Shown here: positions 35,530 to 44,798 of the stretch, piece after piece
How the letters are laid out: the number at the start of each line of letters is the position of its first letter
How positions within the stretch are numbered: position 1 is the stretch's first letter
Assembly (NCBI GenBank): GCA_008711295.1
Contig: VUYV01000120.1
Location: forward strand, 1,005,468 to 1,069,467
From: Anarhynchus alexandrinus
Lineage: Eukaryota > Chordata > Aves > Charadriiformes > Charadriidae
Direction of reading: 5' to 3'
Length of the DNA stretch: 64,000 nt
Made by a program: the position numbers and the translations under genes
Notes under the pieces: generated by a model
What the model saw: only the letters and a program-made list of their open reading frames with translations
The model's database searches: none
What the model was told of the DNA's origin: nothing

Positions 35530-38500
35530 GTGAGCTGGGGGGCGGCTTAGGGGGAACGGGGGAGGACGAGGGATGCGCGCCTGTCCGCGGTGCCCCGCGG
35601 GGCGGTGTGACCCACGCGTGTCTTCCCCGCGGAAGAGCGAGCCGCCGTCCCCCCGAGGGCTGCATGCCCACGCCGCTGTCACGCCGGCGCAGCGTCCCGC
35701 CCGGGCGCGCAGGTGAGGCGGCGGCGGGGAGCAGCGTCTGGCGGGGGACGGGCCCCCCACCGTGGGTTGGGGCGAAGCGGTGACAGGTCGTCGTCGTCGG
35801 CGGGATCACAGAATCACAGAACGGTCAGGGTTGGAAGGGACCTCTGGAGATCATCCAGTCCAACCCCCCGCCAGAGATTCTGCCGGCGTTTTGCCGGTGG
35901 CTGCGCCGTTCCTCCTCCGGTTTCCAGAGCCAGGTCGGCGGGTCCAACTTCCATTCAAGGCGAGGAGAGGCGCCGCCGTTGCCTTGAATGGAAGTTGGGA
36001 GCGAGCTCCGGGGTGTGCGACCCCGCGAGAGGGGGTGACGAGAGCTCCGGCACCGGGCGGGATCAGGCCCCTTAAAATAAGGGATGCTTTTGTTGAAGGA
36101 CGCGCTTTGTAGCTGGTGTGGGAAGAGATGGAGGGCGGCATGAAGCGGCAGATCATTTTTCAATGAAAATAGCGTACAGCTGTGCCTGGCGGTCTTTGTG
36201 CACGGCTCAGCATTTGCTTTCACCCAGGGAGAAGTTGGGCTGCGTGATTTATTTGCCTGATTTCTTCTTTTCCTCAAACCCTCTTCTTTTCGCCCCCCCC
36301 CCGCCCCTTTTTTTTTTCTTGTTAGCCTTTTGGTGCAGTTGATTTTGGATTATTTCCTTCTTTAAAACCTAAAAATAAATGATTTTATTGCTGAGAAGGG
36401 GGCTGGCTGCCGAAGAGACATAGTGAAGGACCGGGGAATCATTACTCAAAAAAAAAAAAAAAAACCAAACCGGGGGATTTGTGGTAGCACTTTAAATTGT
36501 GCACTTGACATTGCAGATTGGAACCAGATGCAGTGCTCGCTGGGGGAGGGGGGACACTGGTGGCAGTAGGTGTCGCAGTGAGTTACTGCCTGAACCCATC
36601 ACCTCTGCCAGCCTGGCTCCCAGCCAGCTCCTGGCTCCTGTCAGAAATGTGGGAGAAGGCTTGGGATCGCCCCTTTGGTTCTCCAAGGATGGTGTTAAAT
36701 GCCAGCACATCTTCAAACAGCCTCGCTAATACTATTAGCATTTGCTTTCCCTTTGCCGGAGGAGTGGCCCACCCCAGGGGAAAGGTTGTCCTTGATTTAA
36801 TGGGTTTAGAACTAGTCCAGTTATGAGCATCAAAACTCTTTGCGCTGAGCGTATCGGAGCACCACTGGGCACAGATCAAATGATGCACTTAAAAAAAAAA
36901 AAAAAAAAAAAAAAGACATAAACCTTCCTCCTTCCTCCCTCACTTTCCCCAAAGCCAGAACAATTAAAGGGTACAAAGCTGAACAGATGATGGATAAGCA
37001 ACATTATAATACACACAGGGAAACTGATTGCATTGACCGTGGGTTAATGAGTGCCTTACAAAATCATTTCTTATTGCTTATTTTATGCCATCAAATTACC
37101 TTCATAAATAGCCTTAAAATTCATCTCACAGCAATTTTATACAATTATAATGGGAGAAGAGGCAGAATTACTCTTCCTTCCTGCTGCACTGCAAAACTAA
37201 TAAAAGGGCCATGATCCCAGCCCTGGGAATCTTGCTGTCTATATGGTAGACTATAAGCTCATAATGCGCAGCAGAACAAGGCGGTTCCCACACTACAGGC
37301 ACTTGTTGGCAGAGCTGTTTCGTCCCATTGTGTGAACAGATGTGGTCTTTGACTAACATCACTGTGGTGGTGAAAGTCCCCTATTACACTGGCAAGGCTG
37401 TCCTTTCACTGAAGTAGTCCGTCTTATGTGCACAGGTCTGGTTTGACCATATCATACAGTACAGTACGTACTTTGTTGTCACAGCTGTGGTCCTGCAAAG
37501 GGAGTGCTTTGCCAACATAGTGTGTTGGTCTTCCTAAATTGTGGAGCGTGCTTCTTTTGTAGAACTGGCTGGAAGAGGCCGGAATGAAGTGCCTGCATAA
37601 TTCTTCAGTTAAGTATTTATCTAGAGTGTGTAGAATTTCAGAGCTTTGTTCTGTTTTGGGTTTGTTTGTTTTGTTTTTTTTTTTAATAAAAGAATATTGA
37701 CAAGGTATTTCCATGATGCTCAGATAGACAAGGCTGATTGTCTTGGAGCCCCTTCAGGTCTGCCCCACTGAAGGAGCTGATGTTGTTTGTCTTCTTCTTT
37801 TCCAGAACTGCTTGAGGAGGAGGGACGCTGGCCTACTAAATCAGTTACAAGAGCTAGATAAGCAAATAAGTGATCTCCGCCTGGACGTGGAAAAAACGAC
37901 AGATGAACATCTTGAGACAGACAGTCGTCCAAGTTCAGGTAAGGCCAATATTCTGCAAAATGAAGCCTCCCTTGGTATCTGGAATTAAACTGGCTGTAAT
38001 TTTCAGTGCTACAACAGTAAATGTCTATAGCATGTTCATACTCCGATAATTAATGCCTACTAGCAAAGTCCATTTTCCACTGGAAAGGTTGCTGTTTGTA
38101 GACAACATATTCAGAGGAACATTTCAAGCTTAATTAGATTTTTAGTGTTTGGGGCTTTTTTTTTTTTTCAAGGCCACCCAGAAATTAGTTCAAAAAGTTC
38201 TAATTCTCCTGCATATTAGGAAGCTGCAGGAAAAATGGTGAAAGGAAGCACCACCAGCAGGAAGAGGATGTCAAAATTGATCTTACAGCCAGAAGGGAAC
38301 ATTGACTCAAACAATTCAATCCTTTATATGTTGAATTTCATCCCATTCTAACTGTGTTGAAGCCAGTAAGTGGTATTTAACTGTGGGGAACCTTTCCTGG
38401 AGGCGTCTAGACTTGTTCTGAAGACGCTAAAAAGTGGAGAGTCCACCAACTTGCAATTGTTAAAATCATTGCTAATTTCTAATCTGAATTTGACTTCTTC

Positions 38501-41500
38501 CGTCCCTGCTTTCTGCATGCTTTTCTCTCATAGACTAAGGTCTCTTCTGGTACCCAGCTTTTTCTCCTCTTGGAGGTGCTATGCAGTATAATTCCTGACT
38601 TTTTTTGATGAGCTAAACAGGTCAAGTTCATTAAGTCATTTGTTTTAAGGCATTTTTCCAAGCTCTTAAATAGCTTTATGGCCCCTTTCCAATTTTTCAG
38701 CTTTGTTTTAAGCGTGCTGCAGTTGAGGACTAGGCATACCGTTCCAATGTCTTTCTTACCAGTGCTTATAGACTGCTGAAGTCATTTCCCTACTGCTATT
38801 CATTAGTCTCTTTGTACATCCAACAATCTCATTAGCTTTTTTTTGCCATATCATTAAGCTTGATTGAGCTGCTTTTCCATGCTGACTAAGTCCTTTTCAG
38901 GATTATTGTTTTCCAGGGTGCATCCCTATTCTGGAGACATGCCCTGCATTCCTTTTTCCTAAAATTAAATCTTGATTATGGTATGTCATATTTTTCTTGA
39001 GCAGACCCACTTTACCAAGAAATAAATTTTTCTGTGTCAGCACATTATTTACCATTTTCCTTCTTTCATGTCATCCACTATCTACCTCCAGAACTTTGAT
39101 GAAAATAATGGATAGCATTGGGCCCAGCACTTAGTAAAATTTTTGTATTCCAGTAATAGCTGGAGAGTATGTCTTGGAAGTATCATACACTATTAAATGA
39201 ACGGAGTGTCAAACACAGCCTGGATCCTTCTTGCTGAAATCTGAAAACCCCTGTAAAGGTTAAAACCCCAACCCCCGAAAAGGTTAAAAAAAAGTTCAAA
39301 ATTCCATATGCTAAATAAAGTTCTGCTTTTTTACTTTTAAGTGCTTTACTTTTAAACTGAATCCTTCATAGCAATAAGGATATTACTAAATTGTGCACTG
39401 TTTTTTGGTGACTGAATGAAATCCCATAACTAATTTCAAGAGAGTAAGCCAACATAAACATGAGGTTGACTGCCTTTCTAGGGACACAAATGGTAACTTT
39501 GTGTAGACATAACTAATATAAATCCAAACTCTTATTTTTGTAGGGTTTTATGAGCTGAGTGATGGAGCTTCTGGATCGCTCTCCAATTCATCTAACTCTG
39601 TCTTCAGTGAGTGTTTATCCAGTTGCCATTCTAGCACTTGCTTTTGCAGCCCTTTGGAGGCAACACTGAATATCTCAGATGGACGCCCTAAATCTGCAGG
39701 TATAGTAAAAGCAGGTCGAATACATCATACTCCAGGAGGTGGCTTTGGCTTTGGAAATACTGCCTCAGGAGTATCTGGGTTGGATTAACCCTTCTTCCTT
39801 TCATTTGATGCGTTGTGCTCTGAAAAGATTCCAGTGCCTATCACATACATGGGTCACAAGGCAGGACCGTTTGCCCTCCACTACTGCAGCCTTTCCTGTG
39901 AATATGTCACTCTAAACACATGAAAATAACATGTAAAAATATGAGAGCTGCTGTACCCAGTAGAGGGCAGTGGTACCTATACACACAAACACATTAGTCG
40001 GCTAATTTCTTAGGGTTTCCTTTAGAAAAACATTTTTACTAAATAGCAATAATGAAAGATGCCTCGACAGCCATGTCCTCGTTAAAGTGACAGAGCAAGG
40101 AGCTAGCTACAGGTGTTAGGAGGTCAGGGTGCACGGCAGTCCGTTTGTAGCAGTCATTTTGTCAGTTCTGATCATCCTCAACCCCTAGGTGCCATGCTGA
40201 GGTGTCCCCTGCGTTTATATAGTATAAACAAATAGACATCATGAACAGGGGAAAAGTATTTTGTCTCTGTGGCAGAGAGCTGTTGAATTTCCTTTGACAC
40301 TAGGCTGAAGGTGCAAGCCTTAATGTGTGGGATGGTTAAATAGGAGGGTGGCCGCTGTCTGTTGTCCAGAAAGGACACTTCAGTAGGACTTCTGTGATCA
40401 AGCGTTATTGGTTGCAGCCATACTCATTCAAAAGCCTTAGTCCATTCTGGTTTGTGGAAGAGGCTCCTAACCATAGTATTTCCAATTTCTATTCTGCTCT
40501 TTATGGTTAACTTACAGTGATTTTTTTTTTTTTTTTTGTTGTGACTCAAAGACAAAATAATTCAAGTTCTTCTAACTGTGAAGTGGGAAAATGCAGCCTG
40601 GGATACATTCATTCTGAGATGCTGAGAAATCCTCTAAGTTATCCTTTGAGCACCTTGAAGTAATTTAATGCTCCCTGATGTAAGGTATATGTGATCTTAA
40701 TCAGCCTTACCTAAAAAGAAAAGCATACACAAGGATTTTCAGCAGATTGCATTGCTGTTTTTTTCTTTATACATCATAAAAACCTAAAACTCTCATTATT
40801 CATACTGTCTCACTGTTGAAACATGCCAGTTTGTGAAATTTCATCTTTAAAGAAGTGTTTTGGTCAACATTTCCTGACTCTGACATGGAATTTAGGAAAT
40901 GTAGGAGAACCGTGAGGTCATCTGGAGGAAGTTCATGCTCCTTATTTCCCTGTTCTTCCTCTCCTGCTCGCACAGGAACATAATTTCTATCAGCTAATTT
41001 CATTGTCTGTAAGACCTCTTTTGAAATAAGCCTTAGATAAGTGATGAGCACTGAGCATTCAAATTTGAGTATCCTGGCTGAAGTTTCTAGCCCAAGGGTA
41101 GAAAACAGGACTGACAGTGATCTAGAAGGATCATTTAGATGGTACCCCGACCCAAGAAGACAGGGGCATCATAAGCTTAAGAAAATAATAGTCTTAGGTG
41201 CTTCGATTGAAGCCCTGCTCCTAAGGTCGCTTACCTCCCAAATAAGTGCCTTAGCCATTAAATCTGACTCATGCATCCTGAAACGCACTGGATTTCTCTT
41301 GCAGAACTCTCTTTGCAGAGCCAAGGCTAGGATGTCAGCTGGATTGACCTGCACTCCTTCTACTTGTGTGGAAAGATGAGCCTGTTTCCCATTCTTTAAC
41401 CCTTTATTGATCAAAAGGAGCATCTGTTATTATTATTAGCATTGTTATTATAACATAATTATGATGATAATAATAGTAGTACCGATAATAAGAACAACAA

Positions 41501-43917
41501 GGACAAAATGGATTTTTTTTTTACCCAAGATACTCTTGAAAAAATCTGTAAGTGAAATTTATCAATAAGCTAAAAGAATTCATTGGACTCTTCTCTATAT
41601 TTTTTATGTTTCCCATTGGATTCAGTGAAGTAAAATTGTGCTGAGGCCCACAGTGAGTTTTAGAAGTGCCTGTGTAGCATATAAACAGAAGAGACCCTTA
41701 CAGACTTCTGGATGGCTTAGAAGTAAAATAGGAAGCTCTTAGCAACCTAGGCACAGGTTTGAAACCAAAGTAAATATTCTCATTAGGGCTGCGATTTTTA
41801 TAGTTTTTGAACATGTAGTCACATTGGGGCAAATCCTACATAGATGCAGTTACAAAGAGACCCACAGAAGAATAGTGCTGCTTTTGTATCGCTTAAACGG
41901 CATCCCTGGTTGCAAGGTTTCTGCTGTTTGAACAGTGCTGCTGCTGTATGAGCATTGCATCGTATGTGTAAATGGGACCGGAGTCCTTGGTGGCACGTGA
42001 AAAACGTAGCAGAACTGTCCCTGGCAGGCTCTCTAAACTCTTCTAAAATGCCTTTCAGATCTCATAGGCTGGATGGACTATAATAAGGAAGGCCAGCATG
42101 AGGACCAGACCGCAGGCTCTGTCTGTCGCTCTTTGTCCACACCGCACTCAAATTCCCTCGATGTCGTTGCAGATGTACACCCAAAGTACCAGTGCGATCT
42201 GGTGTCTAAAAACGGGAATGACGTCTACCGGTACCCCAGCCCACTCCATGCGGTAGCTGTGCAGAGTCCCATGTTTCTTCTCCCCGTGACTGAAAACCCT
42301 CAGCGAGAAGAGGAGCGGCTTGGTTGCGATATTAGCGACGTTTGTGCTGGATCTGAAACGGACTTGGGAAAATCCACCAATGCCTTTCTCCCACAAGGCT
42401 CCTGGCCGGCGCCATGCCCTTCCACCAGCAAGAGGATAGACGGTTACATCTTAAGCCTGGTTCAGAAAAAGACACACGCGGTAAGGACTAACAAACCTAG
42501 GACGAGTCTCAACGCCGATCCCACCAAGGGGATCTTGAGGCATGGAAGCATGTGCGTCAGGCAGCCTGCAGGGGTGGTGGCTCATGGTAACGTTGTGAAC
42601 CTGAAGAGCTCCAAGCAAGCGTGCTTGCCTTCTGGTGGAACCACCGCTCTGGACCATGCGGCACCTTCCCCGTTGAAGCAGAGGCCGAGGGAGCCGGCTG
42701 GTGAGCAGCTGGAGAGTAGGAAGGCACCTTTGCCGACAGCTTTCCCGCCCGGCACAGCAGGCGAACTTCAGAGCAAGCACCTGCCGCGGGGCGTCAAACC
42801 AGCACCTCCAGAGCTCAACCGCAACGCTGTGGCCACGGTAGGGGACATCCCCAAGGAGAACGGCCAGCTCTTTGCTGCATCTCCCAAAGAGAGCCCGGGG
42901 AAGCCCGTGGTGTTGCAGCCGGAGAACAGGGTCAGCCAGCCTCCCAAAAAGGTCCTGCTGAAGAGCAGCTTGCAGGCAGCTCGCTCCTCGTCGCCTGCCG
43001 TCGAGGAGAGGCCTGCGCTGGATTTCAAAAGCGAGGGCTCTTCCTCCCAGAGCCTGGATGATGGGTTGCTGGTGAACGCCCAGTACATACCGGCCCAGCA
43101 GCAAAGCGTGAAGCTTCACAAAGGCACGCGAAACGTCAAGATTTTGAAAAGCTCTGCGCTGAAGCACAGGCCCCACCTTGCCAACGGACTGGAAAACGGT
43201 TCGCAGACCTTGCGGGAGAAAGCCAAGCCGGCCGGCAAGAAGTGCCGCTTTCCTGATGAGTTGGATACAAATAAGAAACTGAAGAAACCCTCCTCGCGGG
43301 GAAAGAGGGGCAGCGGCTTGCAGCCGGAGTCGGGCCCCCAGAGTCGGCAGGCTGGCCTGCACAAATCCGCCGTCCGGTCCCACGGGCACGGCCGAGAGGT
43401 TGTGGTGGCCAAGCCTAAACACAAGCGTGCCGACTACCGCCGGTGGAAGTCGTCGGCAGAGATTTCCTACGAGGAGGCCCTACGGAGGGCGAGGAGGAAC
43501 CGGCGGGAAGGTGTGGGGGTCTACTCACAAGTCCCCCTGCCCTACGTCAGCCCGTACGCCTACGTGGCCAGCGACTCGGAGTACTCGGCGGAGTGCGAGT
43601 CCTTGTTCCACTCCACCGTGGTGGACACGAGTGAGGACGAGCAGAGCAACTACACGACGAACTGCTTTGGAGACAGCGAGTCGAGCCTGAGCGAGGTGGA
43701 GTTTGTAGGGGAGAGCACGACCACCAGCGACTCTGATGAGAGCGGAGGCCTTATTTGGTCTCAGTTTGTCCAGACGCTCCCCATCCAAACGGTCACGGCG
43801 CCGGAGCTGCATGAAAATGCGGCGAAGGCCTTTGTCAAAATCAAAGCCTCCCATAACCTCAAGAAGAAAATCCTCCGCTTTCGGTCGGGCTCCCTGAAGC
43901 TCATGACAACCGTCTAG
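35173..43917 (+). CDS. DACT1: DACT1 (dishevelled-binding antagonist of beta-catenin 1), complete four-exon CDS
   Basis: The CDS joins 35173-35529, 37806-37938, 39544-39699 and 42059-43917: 2505 nt, 834 residues plus TAG. I recognise it by close agreement with vertebrate DACT1 throughout. Seen: an N-terminal charged helix (about 32-76), a leucine-rich coiled coil (about 102-149), a serine-rich stretch (159-205), a long low-complexity middle, a basic block (about 667-697, containing [20 protein letters not shown]), an acidic serine-rich region with [20 protein letters not shown], and the C-terminal PDZ ligand MTTV (831-834). Known of the family: cytoplasmic and nuclear adaptor that homo- and hetero-dimerises through the zipper, binds the Dishevelled PDZ domain through its C-terminus, and modulates canonical and planar-polarity Wnt signalling. 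The MTTV end, the SLKLMTTV context and the length favour DACT1 over DACT2 and DACT3. No frameshift or internal stop is seen. Confidence 0.97.
35208..35225 (+). repeat. GGGGCC hexanucleotide, three perfect copies, inside DACT1 exon 1
   Basis: Three GGGGCC units in a row, followed by GGG, encode the Gly-Pro run at residues 13-19. With the neighbouring G runs this strand could form a G-quadruplex about 35 bases after the start codon. The alanine and Gly-Pro tract is absent from the human N-terminus as I recall it. Confidence 0.85.
35804..35867 (-). mobile_element. CR1 LINE 3'-end fragment (antisense)
   Basis: The order ATCACAGAATCACAGAA, GGTTGGAAGGGACCTCTGGA, GATCATCCAGTCCAACCCCC is the reverse complement of the bird CR1 3' end. 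Only about 64 bases remain before it runs into unrelated GC-rich sequence. It is inserted in the CpG island, 274 bases into intron 1. Confidence 0.9.
35944..35998. repeat. Perfect 18-bp inverted repeat with 19-base loop
   Basis: The left arm CCAACTTCCATTCAAGGC (35944-35961) is the exact reverse complement of 35981-35998. The loop is GC-rich. In RNA it would form a stable hairpin in the first part of DACT1 intron 1. The stem is short for a microRNA precursor, and I recognise no known element. Confidence 0.9.
36448..36464. repeat. Poly(A) tract, 17 bases
   Basis: An uninterrupted A run within intron 1. No clear retroposed unit is seen upstream of it. Confidence 0.9.
36891..36914. repeat. Poly(A) tract, 24 bases
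   Basis: Twenty-four consecutive A in intron 1. There is no AATAAA just upstream, no recognisable gene body and no target-site duplication I can see, so it reads as a simple tract. Confidence 0.9.
37806..37938 (+). CDS. DACT1: DACT1 coding exon 2 (leucine-zipper core)
   Basis: The acceptor is a pyrimidine-rich tract ending CCAG at 37805; the donor is TCAG|GTAAGG at 37939. The exon starts at phase 0 and leaves phase 1, splitting Gly164. It encodes residues 120-163, beginning [19 protein letters not shown] and ending RPSSG. The heptad-spaced leucines (122, 129/130, 133, 136, 143, 145) continue the exon 1 coiled coil, which in DACT proteins mediates dimerisation. The segment [12 protein letters not shown] also looks like a leucine-rich nuclear export signal; human DACT1 is reported to shuttle, and that role here is inferred. 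Confidence 0.96.
37939..39543 (+). other. DACT1: DACT1 intron 2
   Basis: 1605 bases with GTAAGG donor and TTTGTAG acceptor. More than half is occupied by an ancient antisense CR1/L3-type LINE (38282-39135). The flanks are AT-rich and unassigned. Confidence 0.9.
38282..39135 (-). mobile_element. Ancient CR1/L3-type LINE relic, antisense
   Basis: Several blocks appear in the order expected for an antisense amniote CR1/L3 element. It opens with AGCCAGAAGGGAACATTGA. Then come GTGGAGAGTCCACCAA, a TTCTTCC block, CATTAGCTTTTTTTTGCC, a GACTAAGTCCTTTTCAGG-like block, and TGGATAGCATTGGGCCCAGC near the end. The match is from memory of the family consensus and the copy is strongly diverged, with insertions and deletions. 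It cannot code for a reverse transcriptase. It is far older than the crisp CR1 copies at 27405 and 34540. Confidence 0.7.
39544..39699 (+). CDS. DACT1: DACT1 coding exon 3 (serine-rich segment)
   Basis: The acceptor is TTTTTGTAG at 39543 and the donor is GCAG|GTATAG at 39700. The exon enters and leaves at phase 1, so it could be skipped without shifting the frame. It encodes the rest of Gly164 through Ala215: [18 protein letters not shown], then [18 protein letters not shown]. This Ser/Cys-rich block is highly conserved in DACT1 and contains many candidate casein-kinase sites. No stop is seen. Confidence 0.96.
39700..42058 (+). other. DACT1: DACT1 intron 3
   Basis: 2359 bases with GTATAG donor and CCTTTCAG acceptor. 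It holds an ATT-rich microsatellite (41426-41500) and otherwise unassigned AT-rich sequence. I found no convincing extra exon. Confidence 0.9.
41426..41500. repeat. Imperfect ATT/GAT trinucleotide repeat
   Basis: TTATTATTATTAGCATTGTT runs into a GATGATAATAATAGTAGTA stretch. It is a degenerate trinucleotide microsatellite within intron 3, about 560 bases before exon 4. Confidence 0.8.
42059..43917 (+). CDS. DACT1: DACT1 coding exon 4 (C-terminal three quarters, PDZ ligand)
   Basis: The acceptor is CCTTTCAG at 42058. The first two bases complete Asp216, followed by [11 protein letters not shown]. It encodes residues 216-834 and stops at TAG 43915-43917, with TGA directly after. Visible motifs: RSLSTP (239-244), a mode-1 14-3-3 consensus; the conserved [62 protein letters not shown], basic and NLS-like; [20 protein letters not shown]; and [13 protein letters not shown]. 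In human DACT1 the RSGS serine near the C-terminus is reported as a PKA/14-3-3 site; it is kept here as Ser825. The middle (about residues 400-650) is poorly conserved and Pro/Ser/Lys-rich, as usual in the family. Confidence 0.97.
42171..42172 (+). promoter_or_regulatory. DACT1: Candidate in-frame alternative 3' splice site within DACT1 exon 4
   Basis: GTTGCAG|ATG at 42167-42175 gives an acceptor exactly 114 bases (38 codons) downstream of the main one. The phase is the same, because both acceptors are followed by AT that completes an Asp codon. Using it would remove residues 216-253, including RSLSTP. The human short isoform, as I recall, lacks the equivalent 37 residues. Confidence 0.6.
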
Positions 43918-43972
43918 TGAGGTGACTTGGTGGAATGTATCTGCTTCTGCTTTCGGAAGCAAGGTGCTTTTG

Positions 43973-43980
43973 TGTACATA
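43973..43980 (+). promoter_or_regulatory. Pumilio-type element UGUACAUA in the DACT1 3' UTR
   Basis: TGTACATA matches the PUM1/2 consensus UGUANAUA exactly, 56 bases after the stop codon. Binding is inferred. Confidence 0.4.
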
Positions 43981-44081
43981 TTTCCACAGATTTTTTTTTT
44001 TTATACAAATATTTAAAACTTACAGTAAATTATGTCACTTGTCTTCAGAACTTGGGTGGATACTAGTGCCTTTTATGTGGA

Positions 44082-44087
44082 AATAAA
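44082..44087 (+). terminator. DACT1: Proximal polyadenylation signal AATAAA
   Basis: A canonical AATAAA lies 165 bases after the stop codon, followed by a T-rich and A-rich stretch. It would give a short 3' UTR. Confidence 0.55.
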
Positions 44088-44792
44088 AGACCATTATACT
44101 TGTTAAAAAAGAAAACAACATAACACTGCCATTTCAGTGGTGAACAGCCTCCAGTGCATGGTATCAGAAGGCTTTGAAAAAAGGCTAACGTTTCTGGAAA
44201 TGGATCTTCCTTGCCTAGTTTTTCCAGTTCTGGGTCTTATAGAGGATATCGACAGCTGAAGGTCATAAGGTTTTATGGGATAAGGGGGAGGGAGTGTGGG
44301 TGGTCTTCATGTTTTTGCTTGTCCTTTCTGCTGCTCCTGTTGCCACATCTTGAACTTCTTCCTCCTGGTAGTCTGGCCTGTCTTGTTTCTTTTTTTTGTT
44401 TGTTTGTTTTTTCTTTTCTTGTTGATTCTCTTCTTGAAACTCACCCCTGTCCTCCCCCAGCTTTCCCCCACCAGGAAAGGGCTTCTGTTCAATCTTTCTC
44501 CAAGGTTAAGTGGCCTTCTCTGGAGTGCACTCTGCTCCGATCTCCTGGGAGTCCCGCTGCGGATGGCAGCGGTGTTCAGAGTAAACTGTTGGAGCAGCTG
44601 ACCAAGGCTTAGTAACTTCAGTATATTGTGTAAAACTGCTTTTGAAAAAGAAAAAAAAAAACATATGCATGTCATGTGCATGAGTATCAGTAGTTTTAAT
44701 ATTCCTATTGATGTCCAATTTACTGTACATCATCAATGGCTGTTTTTATATATATATCATTGTGTAAATTAATATAACACATCATATGCTGT

Positions 44793-44798
44793 AATAAA
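44793..44798 (+). terminator. DACT1: Distal polyadenylation signal AATAAA
   Basis: AATAAA is followed within 30 bases by a GT/T-rich stretch (GTCTGTTTTAATACC then a T run), a good downstream element. This is the likely main DACT1 3' end. Confidence 0.65.

Larger units (their letters stand above)
34940..36080. promoter_or_regulatory. CpG island over DACT1 exon 1 and the start of intron 1
   Basis: CG dinucleotides and GC content rise sharply at about 34950, right after the CR1 tail, and fall away after about 36080, where AT-rich sequence returns. The island covers the leader, all of exon 1 and about 550 bases of intron 1. It most likely marks the DACT1 promoter. A short CR1 scrap (35804-35867) and an inverted repeat (35944-35998) interrupt it. 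Confidence 0.8.
35530..37805 (+). other. DACT1: DACT1 intron 1
   Basis: 2276 bases with GTGAGC donor and TTCCAG acceptor. The first 550 bases are CpG island. It holds a CR1 scrap, a perfect 18-bp inverted repeat and two long poly(A) tracts (36448-36464 and 36891-36914). The section 36960-37160 is AT-rich and unassigned. No further exon is supported. Confidence 0.9.

Noticed and set aside
34882..35809. Two roughly 290-codon minus-strand frames over the CpG island
   Set aside because: Low-complexity Pro/Arg/Ala translation of GC-rich DNA, passing through the N gap and a CR1; a shadow of exon 1.
35944..35998. microRNA precursor
   Set aside because: The stem is only 18 bp and flanks do not extend pairing, short for a Drosha/Dicer substrate; kept only as an unexplained inverted repeat.
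36480..36914. Processed retrogene ending in the 24-A tract
   Set aside because: No AATAAA before the tract, no recognisable coding sequence and no flanking duplication.
42451..43422. 323-codon open frame on the minus strand opposite DACT1 exon 4
   Set aside because: It lies wholly opposite the conserved coding exon and is explained by its GC-rich codon use. The protein resembles nothing.
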